From: an uncultured Verrucomicrobiota bacterium
Lineage (GTDB): Bacteria; Verrucomicrobiota; Kiritimatiellia; SS1-B-03-39; UBA6053
DNA: 64,000 nt
Assembly (NCBI GenBank): GCA_937127435.1
Contig: CAKZLZ010000018.1
Coordinates: 1-64,000 of the forward strand
Direction: 5' to 3'
Positions 21,039 to 30,141 of the stretch are shown here, one piece after another. The position numbers were made by a program, and so were the translations under genes. The first letter of the stretch is position 1. Each line of letters begins with the position of its first letter. The notes under the pieces were generated by a model that saw nothing but the letters and a program-made list of their open reading frames with translations, was not told the origin of the DNA and did not search any database.

Positions 21039-21935
21039 ATGAATACATCTGAAAACGCATCCTCATTAAAACAACAGGAACGACTCCATTTCATTGAGTT
21101 TTGCCTATACTGGCATGGAGACATTAACCGAAACGACCTAATCAATCGTTTTCAGGTTTCCCCGGCCCAGGCAACCTTAGACCTAAAAGCATACCAAGAG
21201 GCTGCACCAGAAAATGTACAGTACAACGTAAGCACGAAACGGTACATTCCATCTTCTAGCTTTAGTCCCGTACTCATACAACCAAATGCTACTGATTACC
21301 TATCGACCCTTCTTCATACATCTGCTGCTACGAAAACAAATCACTTTGGGTTTTTCCCAGGAACAGAAACTCTTCCGCCGATTTACAGAAAGATAAAGCC
21401 GGAGACACTCCAATCAATCGTCCATTCAATGAAGTATGGTCACAGTGTGCATATACGACATCAATCTCCTTACAGCCCTGACAGCACGTTACGGCCAATT
21501 TACCCCAAAGTGTTCGTGTTTGCATTAGGTCGATGGCATCTTCGAGCATATTGCTTGCTCCGTAAAGATTTTCGAAGCTTTACTCTGGGGAGAATTCTAT
21601 CAGTTGGTTCAGCAGAAACTCTTACTGAATCGATTCCAACTGACACCAATTGGGATGCAATTGTAAAAGTATCCATCAAGCCAAGTGACACATTGTGTCC
21701 CGAAGGGCAAAAAATCATAGCGAGCGAATACAACATGAAAAAGGGAGTCGCTAAAATCCCTGTTAGAAGAGCACTGCTTAAATATTTTCTTTTCGAAAAC
21801 AGATTTTCTAGAAACCAACAAGCTGAACCCAGTTTAAAAATTAATCTCGCGGTAGACAACGGAATGATCGCACTTGCAAAACCTGATGTAATTCAGACCG
21901 AACTACAAACACTCTACGATACCCGAAATTCGTAA
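21039..21935 (+). CDS. HTH-WYL transcriptional regulator, CapW-like, divergent from CBASS
   Basis: N-terminal wHTH (FCLYWHGDINRNDLINRFQVSPAQATLDLKAYQ) plus WYL-like core (LRPIYPKVFVFALGRWHLRAYCLLRKDFRSFTLGRI). Confidence 0.8.
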   Translation: MNTSENASSLKQQERLHFIEFCLYWHGDINRNDLINRFQVSPAQATLDLKAYQEAAPENVQYNVSTKRYIPSSSFSPVLIQPNATDYLSTLLHTSAATKTNHFGFFPGTETLPPIYRKIKPETLQSIVHSMKYGHSVHIRHQSPYSPDSTLRPIYPKVFVFALGRWHLRAYCLLRKDFRSFTLGRILSVGSAETLTESIPTDTNWDAIVKVSIKPSDTLCPEGQKIIASEYNMKKGVAKIPVRRALLKYFLFENRFSRNQQAEPSLKINLAVDNGMIALAKPDVIQTELQTLYDTRNS

Positions 21936-22020
21936 CAGAGATATAGAACCGATCTCTTACGCGAAAAAATGAACGCACATATTTTATTTTGACAAACAAA
22001 AACCAAAAGGAACCAAAACC

Positions 22021-22356
22021 ATGCCAGGAACATTCGACCTCAAAAAATCAACGCGCGGAAAATTCATGTTCAACCTCAAAGCGGGAAACCATGAAATTAT
22101 ATTAACGAGCGAACTCTACGAAACCAAAGCTGGTGCCCAAAACGGTATTGCATCGGTCAAAACAAACGCACCGTCTGATTCTCGTTACGACCGCAGAACG
22201 GCTAAAGACGATTCACCGTATTTTGTGCTAAAGGCCGGTAACGGTGAGATTATTGGTAAAAGCGAGATGTACAAGTCCACCTCTGGAATGGAGAACGGGA
22301 TTGAGTCTGTTAAGAAAAATGGTCCCGATGCGACGGTTAAAGATCTGACTTCATAA
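22021..22356 (+). CDS. YegP/DUF1508 tandem-repeat protein
   Basis: Two copies of F.LKAGN.EII..SE.Y....g..NGI.SVK.N; SD AAAAGGA. Confidence 0.85.
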   Translation: MPGTFDLKKSTRGKFMFNLKAGNHEIILTSELYETKAGAQNGIASVKTNAPSDSRYDRRTAKDDSPYFVLKAGNGEIIGKSEMYKSTSGMENGIESVKKNGPDATVKDLTS

Positions 22357-22397
22357 AAGTTTTTTTGACAACACATCAATATCAAGAGACAACTAAA

Positions 22398-22646
22398 ATG
22401 GCTTTATATACAATAACTTACGACCTTCGAAACAACCGTGATTATAAAACGCTCTATGAAGAACTTGAGGCCTTCAACGCAGTAAAAATCTTAGAATCAA
22501 CATGGTGTTTTAAAAGAGATAAAACGACATCACCAAATCTTCGGGATTACTTTGGCAAACTGACAGATTCAGATGACGGCATTTTCATTTGTGAAGTGAA
22601 AGCATGGGCATCTAGAAAAACGGACGGGACACCTAAGGCCTTATAA
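22398..22646 (+). CDS. SinR/Cas2-like ferredoxin-fold small protein
   Basis: MALYTITYDLRNNRDYKTLYEELEAFNAVKILESTWCF. Confidence 0.6.
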   Translation: MALYTITYDLRNNRDYKTLYEELEAFNAVKILESTWCFKRDKTTSPNLRDYFGKLTDSDDGIFICEVKAWASRKTDGTPKAL

Positions 22647-22813
22647 TCGGACGAATTGAGAATAGTATATTGACTTGGGATTACTGGTGCTTTCTTACAG
22701 AGCGGCAGATCTTCGCTTTATTGAGTTTGAGTGCCCCATGGCCACATACTAAAGCCTTGGAAGACACTCCTCAACCAAATACACAAGACATCTACCACAA
22801 CCAGGAGCAAATT

Positions 22814-23416
22814 ATGGATCCAGTATCAGCAGCAGCCACCCTTGCAACTATCATCCAGTTGATAGGCCTATACAAATCAGAAAAAGTAGAAGGAGAGACT
22901 CAGAACCTAGAGGACTTCAAATCATATCTGGAAAGGCACCACCAGCAGCAGATTTTAGATGCCATCGCCCAGAACCACAACTTGGCTGACGAAATGAATA
23001 AGGTTTTACGATCTGAGCACAAAAGCATCCTACAAGCCATCAACACCGGTAATGAGCTAATGGCTGACTTTATTGCTCAAACCGAAGTGTTAAAACCTCT
23101 TGCACAAGCATTAGGAAGCGCCCCTTCACTGTCCCCGCAAGCAGTTGATTTGTTGAAAAAGTTTGAAGAGTCAGGAAAAGTTGAGCTTTTTATTCACACT
23201 CAGGCTAATTACTTGGTTCAGTTTTGGAACGGTATTGGTGTCGGCGTAGATCCAAATCAGGTATATAAAATCCTAGATCCAAGGTTCTTTCTTGACGATG
23301 TAGTACAGCTCGAAAAATTCGGACTCATAACTCTAAAATCGAAAGAAAAAAACAAACTAAAGTACACCCTTTCACGTCTTGGGATACAGTTCCTTCAAAA
23401 CACCAATCTGGATTGA
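22814..23416 (+). CDS. Hypothetical protein, helical N-terminus and wHTH-like C-terminus
   Basis: SD AGGAG before ATG 22814; C-terminal VVQLEKFGLITLKSKEKNKLKYTLSRLGIQFLQ. Confidence 0.6.
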   Translation: MDPVSAAATLATIIQLIGLYKSEKVEGETQNLEDFKSYLERHHQQQILDAIAQNHNLADEMNKVLRSEHKSILQAINTGNELMADFIAQTEVLKPLAQALGSAPSLSPQAVDLLKKFEESGKVELFIHTQANYLVQFWNGIGVGVDPNQVYKILDPRFFLDDVVQLEKFGLITLKSKEKNKLKYTLSRLGIQFLQNTNLD

Positions 23417-23467
23417 ATTTCTTAAATCACTTATACCTTTTCCAAGTTCTTCGAGCAAATACAAAAA

Positions 23468-23887
23468 CTACTCCCCCTCACTCCACCCCATCTCTTTCGC
23501 AACCTGAAAGACTGCTGGGCTAATGACTTCATTGATTTGGCTTACGTGCACGTCTCCCATCTCCCCTCTCGGGCACGCAACCGAATACGCTTGTACGAAT
23601 CGGTAGTGCTTAAGTTGCTCCGGTCTTGGTTCCGGTTCTTTTAGTATTTCACCGTAGATTGAGAATCCGTAGTCTGTGTCTTGTCTGTAAAAATCTCCTG
23701 GTGCTGCGGCCGCTTGAAACGGTTGCACCTGAGCATCAGCGATTGTCCGCTGTCTTTCCATTTCACTGAACAAATCGTCCAAAGAATCAAAACTTGTGTA
23801 TTCCATACACTCTTGGAGAGTGGTGTCATTAACGTGCTTTGCACACGGTTGGTGGGGACTCTTTAGGAAGTATGTAAAAACCACCAT
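23468..23887 (-). CDS. Hypothetical protein
   Basis: 139 aa ORF; alternative start MEYTSF at about 23806. Confidence 0.45.
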   Translation of the reverse strand: MVVFTYFLKSPHQPCAKHVNDTTLQECMEYTSFDSLDDLFSEMERQRTIADAQVQPFQAAAAPGDFYRQDTDYGFSIYGEILKEPEPRPEQLKHYRFVQAYSVACPRGEMGDVHVSQINEVISPAVFQVAKEMGWSEGE

Positions 23888-23918
23888 CCTTTTAAATCTG
23901 TTTTACCCTGTTGGGTGC

Positions 23919-24446
23919 ATGACCAACATACTCAGCATTTTTGTGGCAACCGTTTCTCTGCTACTCCTGTGCACAGCCTGCACCCAATCAGCACCGACTA
24001 CGCTGGAGACACTGTCTCTTCCGTGCCTGTCAGAACCCGTTGGTGAAGATTCGGTAGTTTGCCATGAGCTCTCCTCTACTGGAGTTCCAATCAGCGAAAC
24101 GTTTTCTATCATCGTAACCGGAGTCTCACTCAGCTCAACCAACGAAAGCGGTTCTGTCTCGCTTACCATGTACGCTGCAAATATTGGATCCACTGATGCA
24201 GAGATTCACCCTTCACAATTAGAACTGCTCACAGCTACCGGCAATCGGTTCTCGATTGCCCCAGCTCCACGTTTAGGATACGGAACCGGTGGCACTTTTC
24301 CATTCGGATATTTTCGGCCCGCAGAAATGTCGTATGGCTCGGTACGTTTTCCCACGTCTGAGCCGGTTGCGTTTCCAGTTGTGCTTGTTGGGCATGAGTC
24401 TGTTGAGCGAAAAACGCCGACGTATATTTTGATTGATGGAGAGTAG
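23919..24446 (+). CDS. Lipoprotein
   Basis: Signal peptide with lipobox-like LLLLCTAC; DUF4352-like beta-rich body. Confidence 0.6.
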   Translation: MTNILSIFVATVSLLLLCTACTQSAPTTLETLSLPCLSEPVGEDSVVCHELSSTGVPISETFSIIVTGVSLSSTNESGSVSLTMYAANIGSTDAEIHPSQLELLTATGNRFSIAPAPRLGYGTGGTFPFGYFRPAEMSYGSVRFPTSEPVAFPVVLVGHESVERKTPTYILIDGE

Positions 24447-24491
24447 TACCAGTCAACTTCTAATGCTTCACGATTGACAGCAACAAAACGG

Positions 24492-24959
24492 ATGTATGTA
24501 TTTATTCACATGAACGTCAAGGGCCATGAAATTTCAGTGCATGAATTGATAGATGATACCGATTGGCTGCTTGAATTGGTCTGCGAAGACTGCTTAAGCT
24601 GGATAGGCTATGTTGACTGCTCTTTTGAGTCGGGTCGCTTGCACATTCTTGATTTTAAGGTTTATACAGAAGTACCAAAGCCTTGGCCAATTGTTGACGG
24701 TCTACGCCAATTTCTTGGGTTTCCAGCATCCCGTAAAAATTTCAGAGGGTTTGGCCTCGGGTCATACTTACTGGATTGCCTTTTGGCAAAAGTAGATACC
24801 AATGCTGTATGCGAAGTTTGGGGCGAAGTAACACAAGGAGATATTGATACCACTCCACATTTACTAGAGTTGTACCAGTCGCGAGGATTTTCACTGATGA
24901 GTCCCGACGAACACTGCATGGATGGAACTGCTGTGAAAATTATACGTACAGGGCGTTGA
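24492..24959 (+). CDS. Putative GNAT-like protein
   Basis: Region RGFGLGSYLLDCLLAKVD...LLELYQSRGFSLM resembles GNAT acetyl-CoA loop and C-terminal strand. Confidence 0.5.
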   Translation: MYVFIHMNVKGHEISVHELIDDTDWLLELVCEDCLSWIGYVDCSFESGRLHILDFKVYTEVPKPWPIVDGLRQFLGFPASRKNFRGFGLGSYLLDCLLAKVDTNAVCEVWGEVTQGDIDTTPHLLELYQSRGFSLMSPDEHCMDGTAVKIIRTGR

Positions 24960-25012
24960 GCGGTCCACCTCGCAGCAAGTATAATCCACGAAGAGCCTGG
25001 TCATCTATTTTT

Positions 25013-25978
25013 TTACTCCTCCTTTTTATTGCCCAATGCTTTAGCTTCCTCAACAAGCCTCCAACATGAGCTTTTAATTTGGCTCAGCACCGTTGTTTTA
25101 CTGTACAATCCGCTTTCATGTAATGCCTTTGCAAGCAGCTCGTGATTTGACCATAACTCTTTATGTTCTGCGACGAATCGCACCTTTTGTTTTCTTGCTT
25201 TAGCTCGTGGGCTATCAACACCTTTTCCCCAGAAGAATGCATCATACACTCGTTCTTTGCCCTTTTCAGAAAGGAGATTTTCTACTTCACCTTGCGTTTC
25301 AAAAAATAATCTATCTTGAAGAACGGAGCACACACTTTCAAAAGTTTGTTCGCAGAACTCAACTGAATCAAATATATCCCCCTTTTTCTGTCTGAGCTTA
25401 ACTGTCCCAGCTGGAACATAGCAGCCTGCTTTCCCGTTTCTTGAGGATGGAAAAAGCCAGGCCATTCTTACGCGGATATAGTCTTCGTGTGGGCTAATCT
25501 TGTTAATCGCAAAGCCTAGTTTTCTCAATTTTTCTGAGGCAAAATCGGCACATGAAGTATGCAAGCGAGCAGGCCCCCTAGAGTTTTTGATAAGGAGCAC
25601 ATCAAGCCGCTCTAACACCTGAAGCACATCGTATGCACAAGTCGTATTATGGTATAGTTCACGTAACGCTGAAGTAAGTCGAAGCAATGGCGCACCATTC
25701 AAGTATGGTACGTTATGACCATATACAAAAAAACTGAATCCCAAGTTTTCTGTCATCAAAAATAGGTCTTCGAGCGGATTGGCGTAAAACGTCTTCATCC
25801 GAAGGATAGGTGCGGACATCTCGATGGTGTCAGTAGTCATTTCCAACCGATACCCCGTGAAACTTAACTCTCCATCGATATGCTCCGCTTCACCATACGG
25901 GATTACAGTCGGCCCCAGTAAGGATGGGTCGCTAACTTCATTCCTAAATCTTTGCCAGTCTTCTTGCATGTTTGGCAA
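25013..25978 (-). CDS. Hypothetical protein
   Basis: 321 aa ORF, in line with 25984..26349. Confidence 0.55.
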   Translation of the reverse strand: MPNMQEDWQRFRNEVSDPSLLGPTVIPYGEAEHIDGELSFTGYRLEMTTDTIEMSAPILRMKTFYANPLEDLFLMTENLGFSFFVYGHNVPYLNGAPLLRLTSALRELYHNTTCAYDVLQVLERLDVLLIKNSRGPARLHTSCADFASEKLRKLGFAINKISPHEDYIRVRMAWLFPSSRNGKAGCYVPAGTVKLRQKKGDIFDSVEFCEQTFESVCSVLQDRLFFETQGEVENLLSEKGKERVYDAFFWGKGVDSPRAKARKQKVRFVAEHKELWSNHELLAKALHESGLYSKTTVLSQIKSSCWRLVEEAKALGNKKEE

Positions 25979-25983
25979 TGTTC

Positions 25984-26349
25984 TTATCCTCGAACTGACC
26001 TTGTGTTTTCGTCCTCTGCAACCCGATACCTCCAGTATCGTTCAGGCTTTACCCACACCACTTCTGGCTCAGTAATTTTTTTGAATGCGTTCAGAAGCGG
26101 TGTTGCAAGCACCACGTTTCCATCTGCGTTTTCTCTTAACAGGTTGTCTGAGCCTGCTTTGACGAGGTAGTCGACGACGTCTTCCTGATACAGACAGCCT
26201 TCTTTTTCCAGAGCCTGAAGCATCCACTTGGAAACCTCCTCTGGCTTCATTACTTTTTTTCGAGGTCGTTTCCCTTGGCGTCCACTTTCTTTAATGATGA
26301 CGGTGGAAACTTCCCCCTTTCGAGCTTTTTGCCCGCAAACCATTGGCAC
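25984..26349 (-). CDS. DUF6953-like protein
   Basis: EEVSKWMLQALEKEGCLYQEDVVDYLV...NAFKKITEPEVVWVKPERYWRYR. Confidence 0.5.
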   Translation of the reverse strand: MPMVCGQKARKGEVSTVIIKESGRQGKRPRKKVMKPEEVSKWMLQALEKEGCLYQEDVVDYLVKAGSDNLLRENADGNVVLATPLLNAFKKITEPEVVWVKPERYWRYRVAEDENTRSVRG

Positions 26350-26444
26350 ATATAATCATCTCCAACTGAACTTGCGTACCCTTGGACGGTCATGACAGGA
26401 CCACCAGATTTCAAACACACCAATTCACCCGTTTCAAATTTCAT
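26250..26444 (-). CDS. DUF2158 (YodC-like) protein
   Basis: FETGELVCLKSGGPVMTVQGY...YMCQWFAGKKLERGKFPPSSLKK. Confidence 0.8.
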   Translation of the reverse strand: MKFETGELVCLKSGGPVMTVQGYASSVGDDYMCQWFAGKKLERGKFPPSSLKKVDAKGNDLEKK

Positions 26445-26563
26445 ACACTACCTTTTGTTAAGTTAAAGATCTGTAATTACAGCTCCCCAGCATGAAATTC
26501 TAGTGAAATATCTTTCTTTATTTTTATCAAGATCCGTATGCTTAATAGCTAGAACAAATCCAG

Positions 26564-27340
26564 TTATTCAGCCAAACCAACCTTCTTTTCAATCTTCAGG
26601 AGTAATCGTTGCATACACGGCATACACATCTTCCAATTCATGTCGATGTTCGCTTCCTCGCACCGAGGACAGGATTTGGTTTTCTTGGGTAGTTTTGAAC
26701 CCGGTGTTTTAGGCTTTTCACCTTTGAGCGTTTTATCAAACTCACGCTGGGCCTGTTGCTGACTAATTCGCTCGCTTCTTTGCCTCCCCTGCTCAATGTC
26801 CCGGGTAAATGCCTGCTCGACTGCCGCATGTCCTTTGGTTTGTTGAGCGTCCATTGAGGCATCAATCCGGTCTTCACGCTCTAAAGCTGATGAATGCATC
26901 GAACCAGCACTCCCCTGAAACGGCACCGTACCCGGCGTTCCATATCCTTGTATCCCTGTTACAGGGCGTGGCGGAGCTACCGGCTTCATGTTGTTCACAG
27001 GAAGCCCTCCTAGAGGAGATGATACAGGAGTATTATCTTGGCTTTGTTTTGGGTTTGAAAAATTCAGATGCTCCCCGCCAATTTTGGAACTACTCTCTTC
27101 TACAATGGATGGCTCACGTGCAGGCGGATGGATGGGTTCATTGAGCAGTCCATCAGCTCGGTATGCTGGAGCATCGTAGTTTGGAGCAAAAGTGTTTTCG
27201 GGTTGTGGATATGGAGGTGTGTCAGTAAACAAGGGTCCGCTAGCGGCATTGAGAGCCTGCATCACATCCGGGTTTGGAGGCTGAGTTGGAGTTAGGAACG
27301 GGTCGGGTTCCGGGAATAGGTTGATGTTTGAAAGACCCAT
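26564..27340 (-). CDS. Pro-rich protein with C-terminal zinc ribbon, last gene of the triad operon
   Basis: SCPRCEEANIDMNWKMCMPCMQRLL; SD AAGGAG. Confidence 0.6.
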   Translation of the reverse strand: MGLSNINLFPEPDPFLTPTQPPNPDVMQALNAASGPLFTDTPPYPQPENTFAPNYDAPAYRADGLLNEPIHPPAREPSIVEESSSKIGGEHLNFSNPKQSQDNTPVSSPLGGLPVNNMKPVAPPRPVTGIQGYGTPGTVPFQGSAGSMHSSALEREDRIDASMDAQQTKGHAAVEQAFTRDIEQGRQRSERISQQQAQREFDKTLKGEKPKTPGSKLPKKTKSCPRCEEANIDMNWKMCMPCMQRLLLKIEKKVGLAE

Positions 27341-27368
27341 ACTGGTGATGCTCCTTGGTGATTAGTGA

Positions 27369-28295
27369 TTAACGAATGTTACAAGCCATACAAGACCCGC
27401 ATCCTAACTGGGGCAACTGATGCACCGGGCACAGGTCATACTGTGCAATTCGGGCAAGGTGTTGCACTTCAGCCAAGACTTCAACCGGACTCGGACGAAG
27501 ATGTGGCTCCTTTCTGGTGCATTGATAGATTAACGGGTCAAAAAACCTTCCCACCCATGGCGTGAACTGGGATAAACTCATACCAGCACGACACACTCCG
27601 ACTTTTTTCGTGATAATTTTCTCAAGAGTTGCCCCCCAGCAATGAATCATTGTGGCATTTGACCTTGTGGGTCCTGCCATCTGTTCCGGGGCACAGTATG
27701 GTGCCGTATGCTCAGTACTCAGCTCCCCTTTTCTTCGCATACCGCCAAAATCACCGAGTGCGATGCGACGCGATCCTCCTCCGCGCATAAAGTAGTTTTC
27801 TGGTTTTATGTCATCTGAAATCATATACCTTGAATCGATCTCAACCATACTTCTGGATGTCGCCAAAATTATATTTAATATCCGACACGGTGAAATTTCG
27901 ATTCCAAGCAAGTTTCTTGCATACAGCTCCATGACTAGAACAAGAAATCGCCCTTGTGTAAAATGTTCGACATACAAGACTAGATGATTAAAACCTTTTG
28001 AAAATTTTGAATGAATATTGCACTCTCGTTGGTTCTTAGCAATATTTCGCATTACCTTGAGTGCATATGTATTGCCATCGAAAATATTTAGTGCCTTATA
28101 AATTGATGTTCCGTTTCCTTCACCGATTAAAGCCTCAACGCGGTAGTTGCCATACCATTTTTCATCTGTTTGATTGTCGGCTGGTGCTGAAGAGTATTTG
28201 AGCTTTGATACTGATGGGGATTTGGGAACTTGTGGCATAAAACCTGGTACCGGCAAGCCGGGTTGCTTAATCCACACAAATGGAAATGTTGACAT
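27369..28295 (-). CDS. Ser/Thr protein kinase with C-terminal Cys/His cluster
   Basis: LIGEGNGTSIYKAL...YALKVM; DDIKPENYFM; GDFGG; APEQM; C-terminal CPVHQLPQLGCGSCMAC. Confidence 0.85.
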   Translation of the reverse strand: MSTFPFVWIKQPGLPVPGFMPQVPKSPSVSKLKYSSAPADNQTDEKWYGNYRVEALIGEGNGTSIYKALNIFDGNTYALKVMRNIAKNQRECNIHSKFSKGFNHLVLYVEHFTQGRFLVLVMELYARNLLGIEISPCRILNIILATSRSMVEIDSRYMISDDIKPENYFMRGGGSRRIALGDFGGMRRKGELSTEHTAPYCAPEQMAGPTRSNATMIHCWGATLEKIITKKVGVCRAGMSLSQFTPWVGRFFDPLIYQCTRKEPHLRPSPVEVLAEVQHLARIAQYDLCPVHQLPQLGCGSCMACNIR

Positions 28296-28318
28296 GATAA
28301 ACTCCGTATGAATTTGTA

Positions 28319-29251
28319 TTATGGTGCAACAGGGAGTCGCGAATATACTGGCGCAAGCACCAACTTCTGACGATGCCAGTTGGCTTCCCTTAATGAACAG
28401 AACTTCTCATCTTCATTGATCTGGGAGTCGCCACCCTTTCCTTCTTCCGGCTCCAGCGGTATGTCAGATACATCAGAAGCATCAGCCTCAACAGCAGGGG
28501 AAGCGATCGTAGGCTCCTCCATTACTGCTTCCTTCGGGTTTTTCACTTCATTATCCAAATCATCCTCTATGAATACTTGGATTACCGATGCATTATCCGT
28601 AAGCTCTGCATCAGGAATATTATCGAAGCGTTCTATGCTTGGTGGTTCTTTTTCAGGGTTATTAAAAAGCGGGAGCGCACCATCAGTACACAGATACAAA
28701 GCCTCTCCTGCTTTCAGCGTTACGTTAGTGGAATCTGGCGAAAGCATATGTTCGTGTTCGCCGATGAATCGTGTCAATGCATCTCCAGATACAGCACCCG
28801 TTCTTTCGCGATATACCTCATCCGCATTTACGTTATGAGGTTTGGTTAGCAACCGGCATCCGCTATCAGTTTGTAAAATTGCAGGACTATCACCAAGCCA
28901 TGAAATTCCGACTTCACCTTGAGCATTTGCAACAGCCACGAGTAGTGTTGCCCCGGGCTCTTCCAAAGTGTCATGTAACCGAAGCCCGCAGACTTGAGCG
29001 TACAGTGCACATTCCTTTGCAATGCGTTCTAAGGTAAAGGCGTTTGTATTTCCTTTGATTCGCCTCAAAAATGCTTTGAGTACCGCCCAAATTACGGCTT
29101 GCGCCGTAGCTCTCCCATTTTCCATACCACCCATACCATCACTAACTATAAGCAATGAGAGGCCTGCATAAATGATCCGAAAGATACAGTCTTCTTGACA
29201 TGACCTCGGTCCCTTTCGGGACCGGGCACGATGTTTTAGTATAACTGACAT
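28319..29251 (-). CDS. PP2C (PPM) family protein phosphatase with acidic C-terminal tail
   Basis: QEDCIFRIIYAGLSLLIVSDGMGGMENGRATAQ; WLGDSPAIL; start overlaps the vWA stop (TAATG). Confidence 0.85.
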   Translation of the reverse strand: MSVILKHRARSRKGPRSCQEDCIFRIIYAGLSLLIVSDGMGGMENGRATAQAVIWAVLKAFLRRIKGNTNAFTLERIAKECALYAQVCGLRLHDTLEEPGATLLVAVANAQGEVGISWLGDSPAILQTDSGCRLLTKPHNVNADEVYRERTGAVSGDALTRFIGEHEHMLSPDSTNVTLKAGEALYLCTDGALPLFNNPEKEPPSIERFDNIPDAELTDNASVIQVFIEDDLDNEVKNPKEAVMEEPTIASPAVEADASDVSDIPLEPEEGKGGDSQINEDEKFCSLREANWHRQKLVLAPVYSRLPVAP

Positions 29252-29994
29252 TAGACTAACCCCTTCAAGAGATCCAAAACCGCTTCAACGGCTTTTCTTA
29301 CGCTCTCCTCCTGACCCAGCATTGACGCACTTTCATCAATCATTAGGATCACCGAAATGCCATTACCTACAGTTGCACTTTTGGTGGTGCGTTCCGTCAT
29401 TTTGGTAAGCGCTTCTTTAATATTTGAAACACCAGTGGTTTCCACGTAGGAAGGAGCTGAAGCAAGGCCTTCCAACACCTGTTTGTCAGTAACACCAAGA
29501 CCAATAACTGTCATCAGCATACCTTTATCAATAGCTTCAGTAGTAGCATCTTCAGCATCTTCTTGCGGAGTTTTGCCTGGCATTTCAGCGTCTGTGGCAC
29601 CGCCATCAGTGACTACTATACCGATATGTTTTGCAGCAGGAATTTTGAGGTTTTCTGCTGCCCCATGTCGTATAGCTTTCGCAGTTCCAGTTCTGCCACT
29701 AGGTCGAATAGTTTCGATATGGCTAATGTCATGCACTGGCTGCATTGGGTTCCCAATACGTGAGTCATGGTTAAAGTAATTGACACCCAGCCATACAGTT
29801 GGTCGATAGGAAGTAAGGCCTTCTTGCAAGGGTTGACCGGGCATTTCATCCTTTTGCGACATACGTTTGCCTGCCGCCTGCGTAACGCGCGGAGTGGAGT
29901 CGATATCAAGCGACTCTTTTACTGGTGTATAGCACTGCGGGCAACTTGCCGCGTCTGCATCCAGCATCTGGTTACATTTTTCACATGCATTCAT
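29251..29994 (-). CDS. Zinc-ribbon protein with circularly permuted von Willebrand A domain
   Basis: N-terminal CEKC...CPQC; order T-motif SGRTGTAKAI, then IVVTDGGATD, then C-terminal VILMIDESASMLGQEESVRKAVEAVLDLLKGLV. Confidence 0.8.
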   Translation of the reverse strand: MNACEKCNQMLDADAASCPQCYTPVKESLDIDSTPRVTQAAGKRMSQKDEMPGQPLQEGLTSYRPTVWLGVNYFNHDSRIGNPMQPVHDISHIETIRPSGRTGTAKAIRHGAAENLKIPAAKHIGIVVTDGGATDAEMPGKTPQEDAEDATTEAIDKGMLMTVIGLGVTDKQVLEGLASAPSYVETTGVSNIKEALTKMTERTTKSATVGNGISVILMIDESASMLGQEESVRKAVEAVLDLLKGLV

Positions 29995-30141
29995 TTTTTC
30001 TCATCCTTCTGGTTGGCCGAAGTTTTTTCAGCCTTGGTTTTGTTGTTTCGGGTTTCAAGTTACCTTGTCCCCCGTTGGATGAGATCAGATTGCCATAGAT
30101 AATCTGAATTGTGTTTGCTTGGAATCTGAAGAACCTATGAA

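Noticed and set aside
22398-22646. Cas2-like protein as evidence for CRISPR
   Set aside because: No repeat-spacer array, cas1 or other cas genes seen; fits the SinR-like family better.
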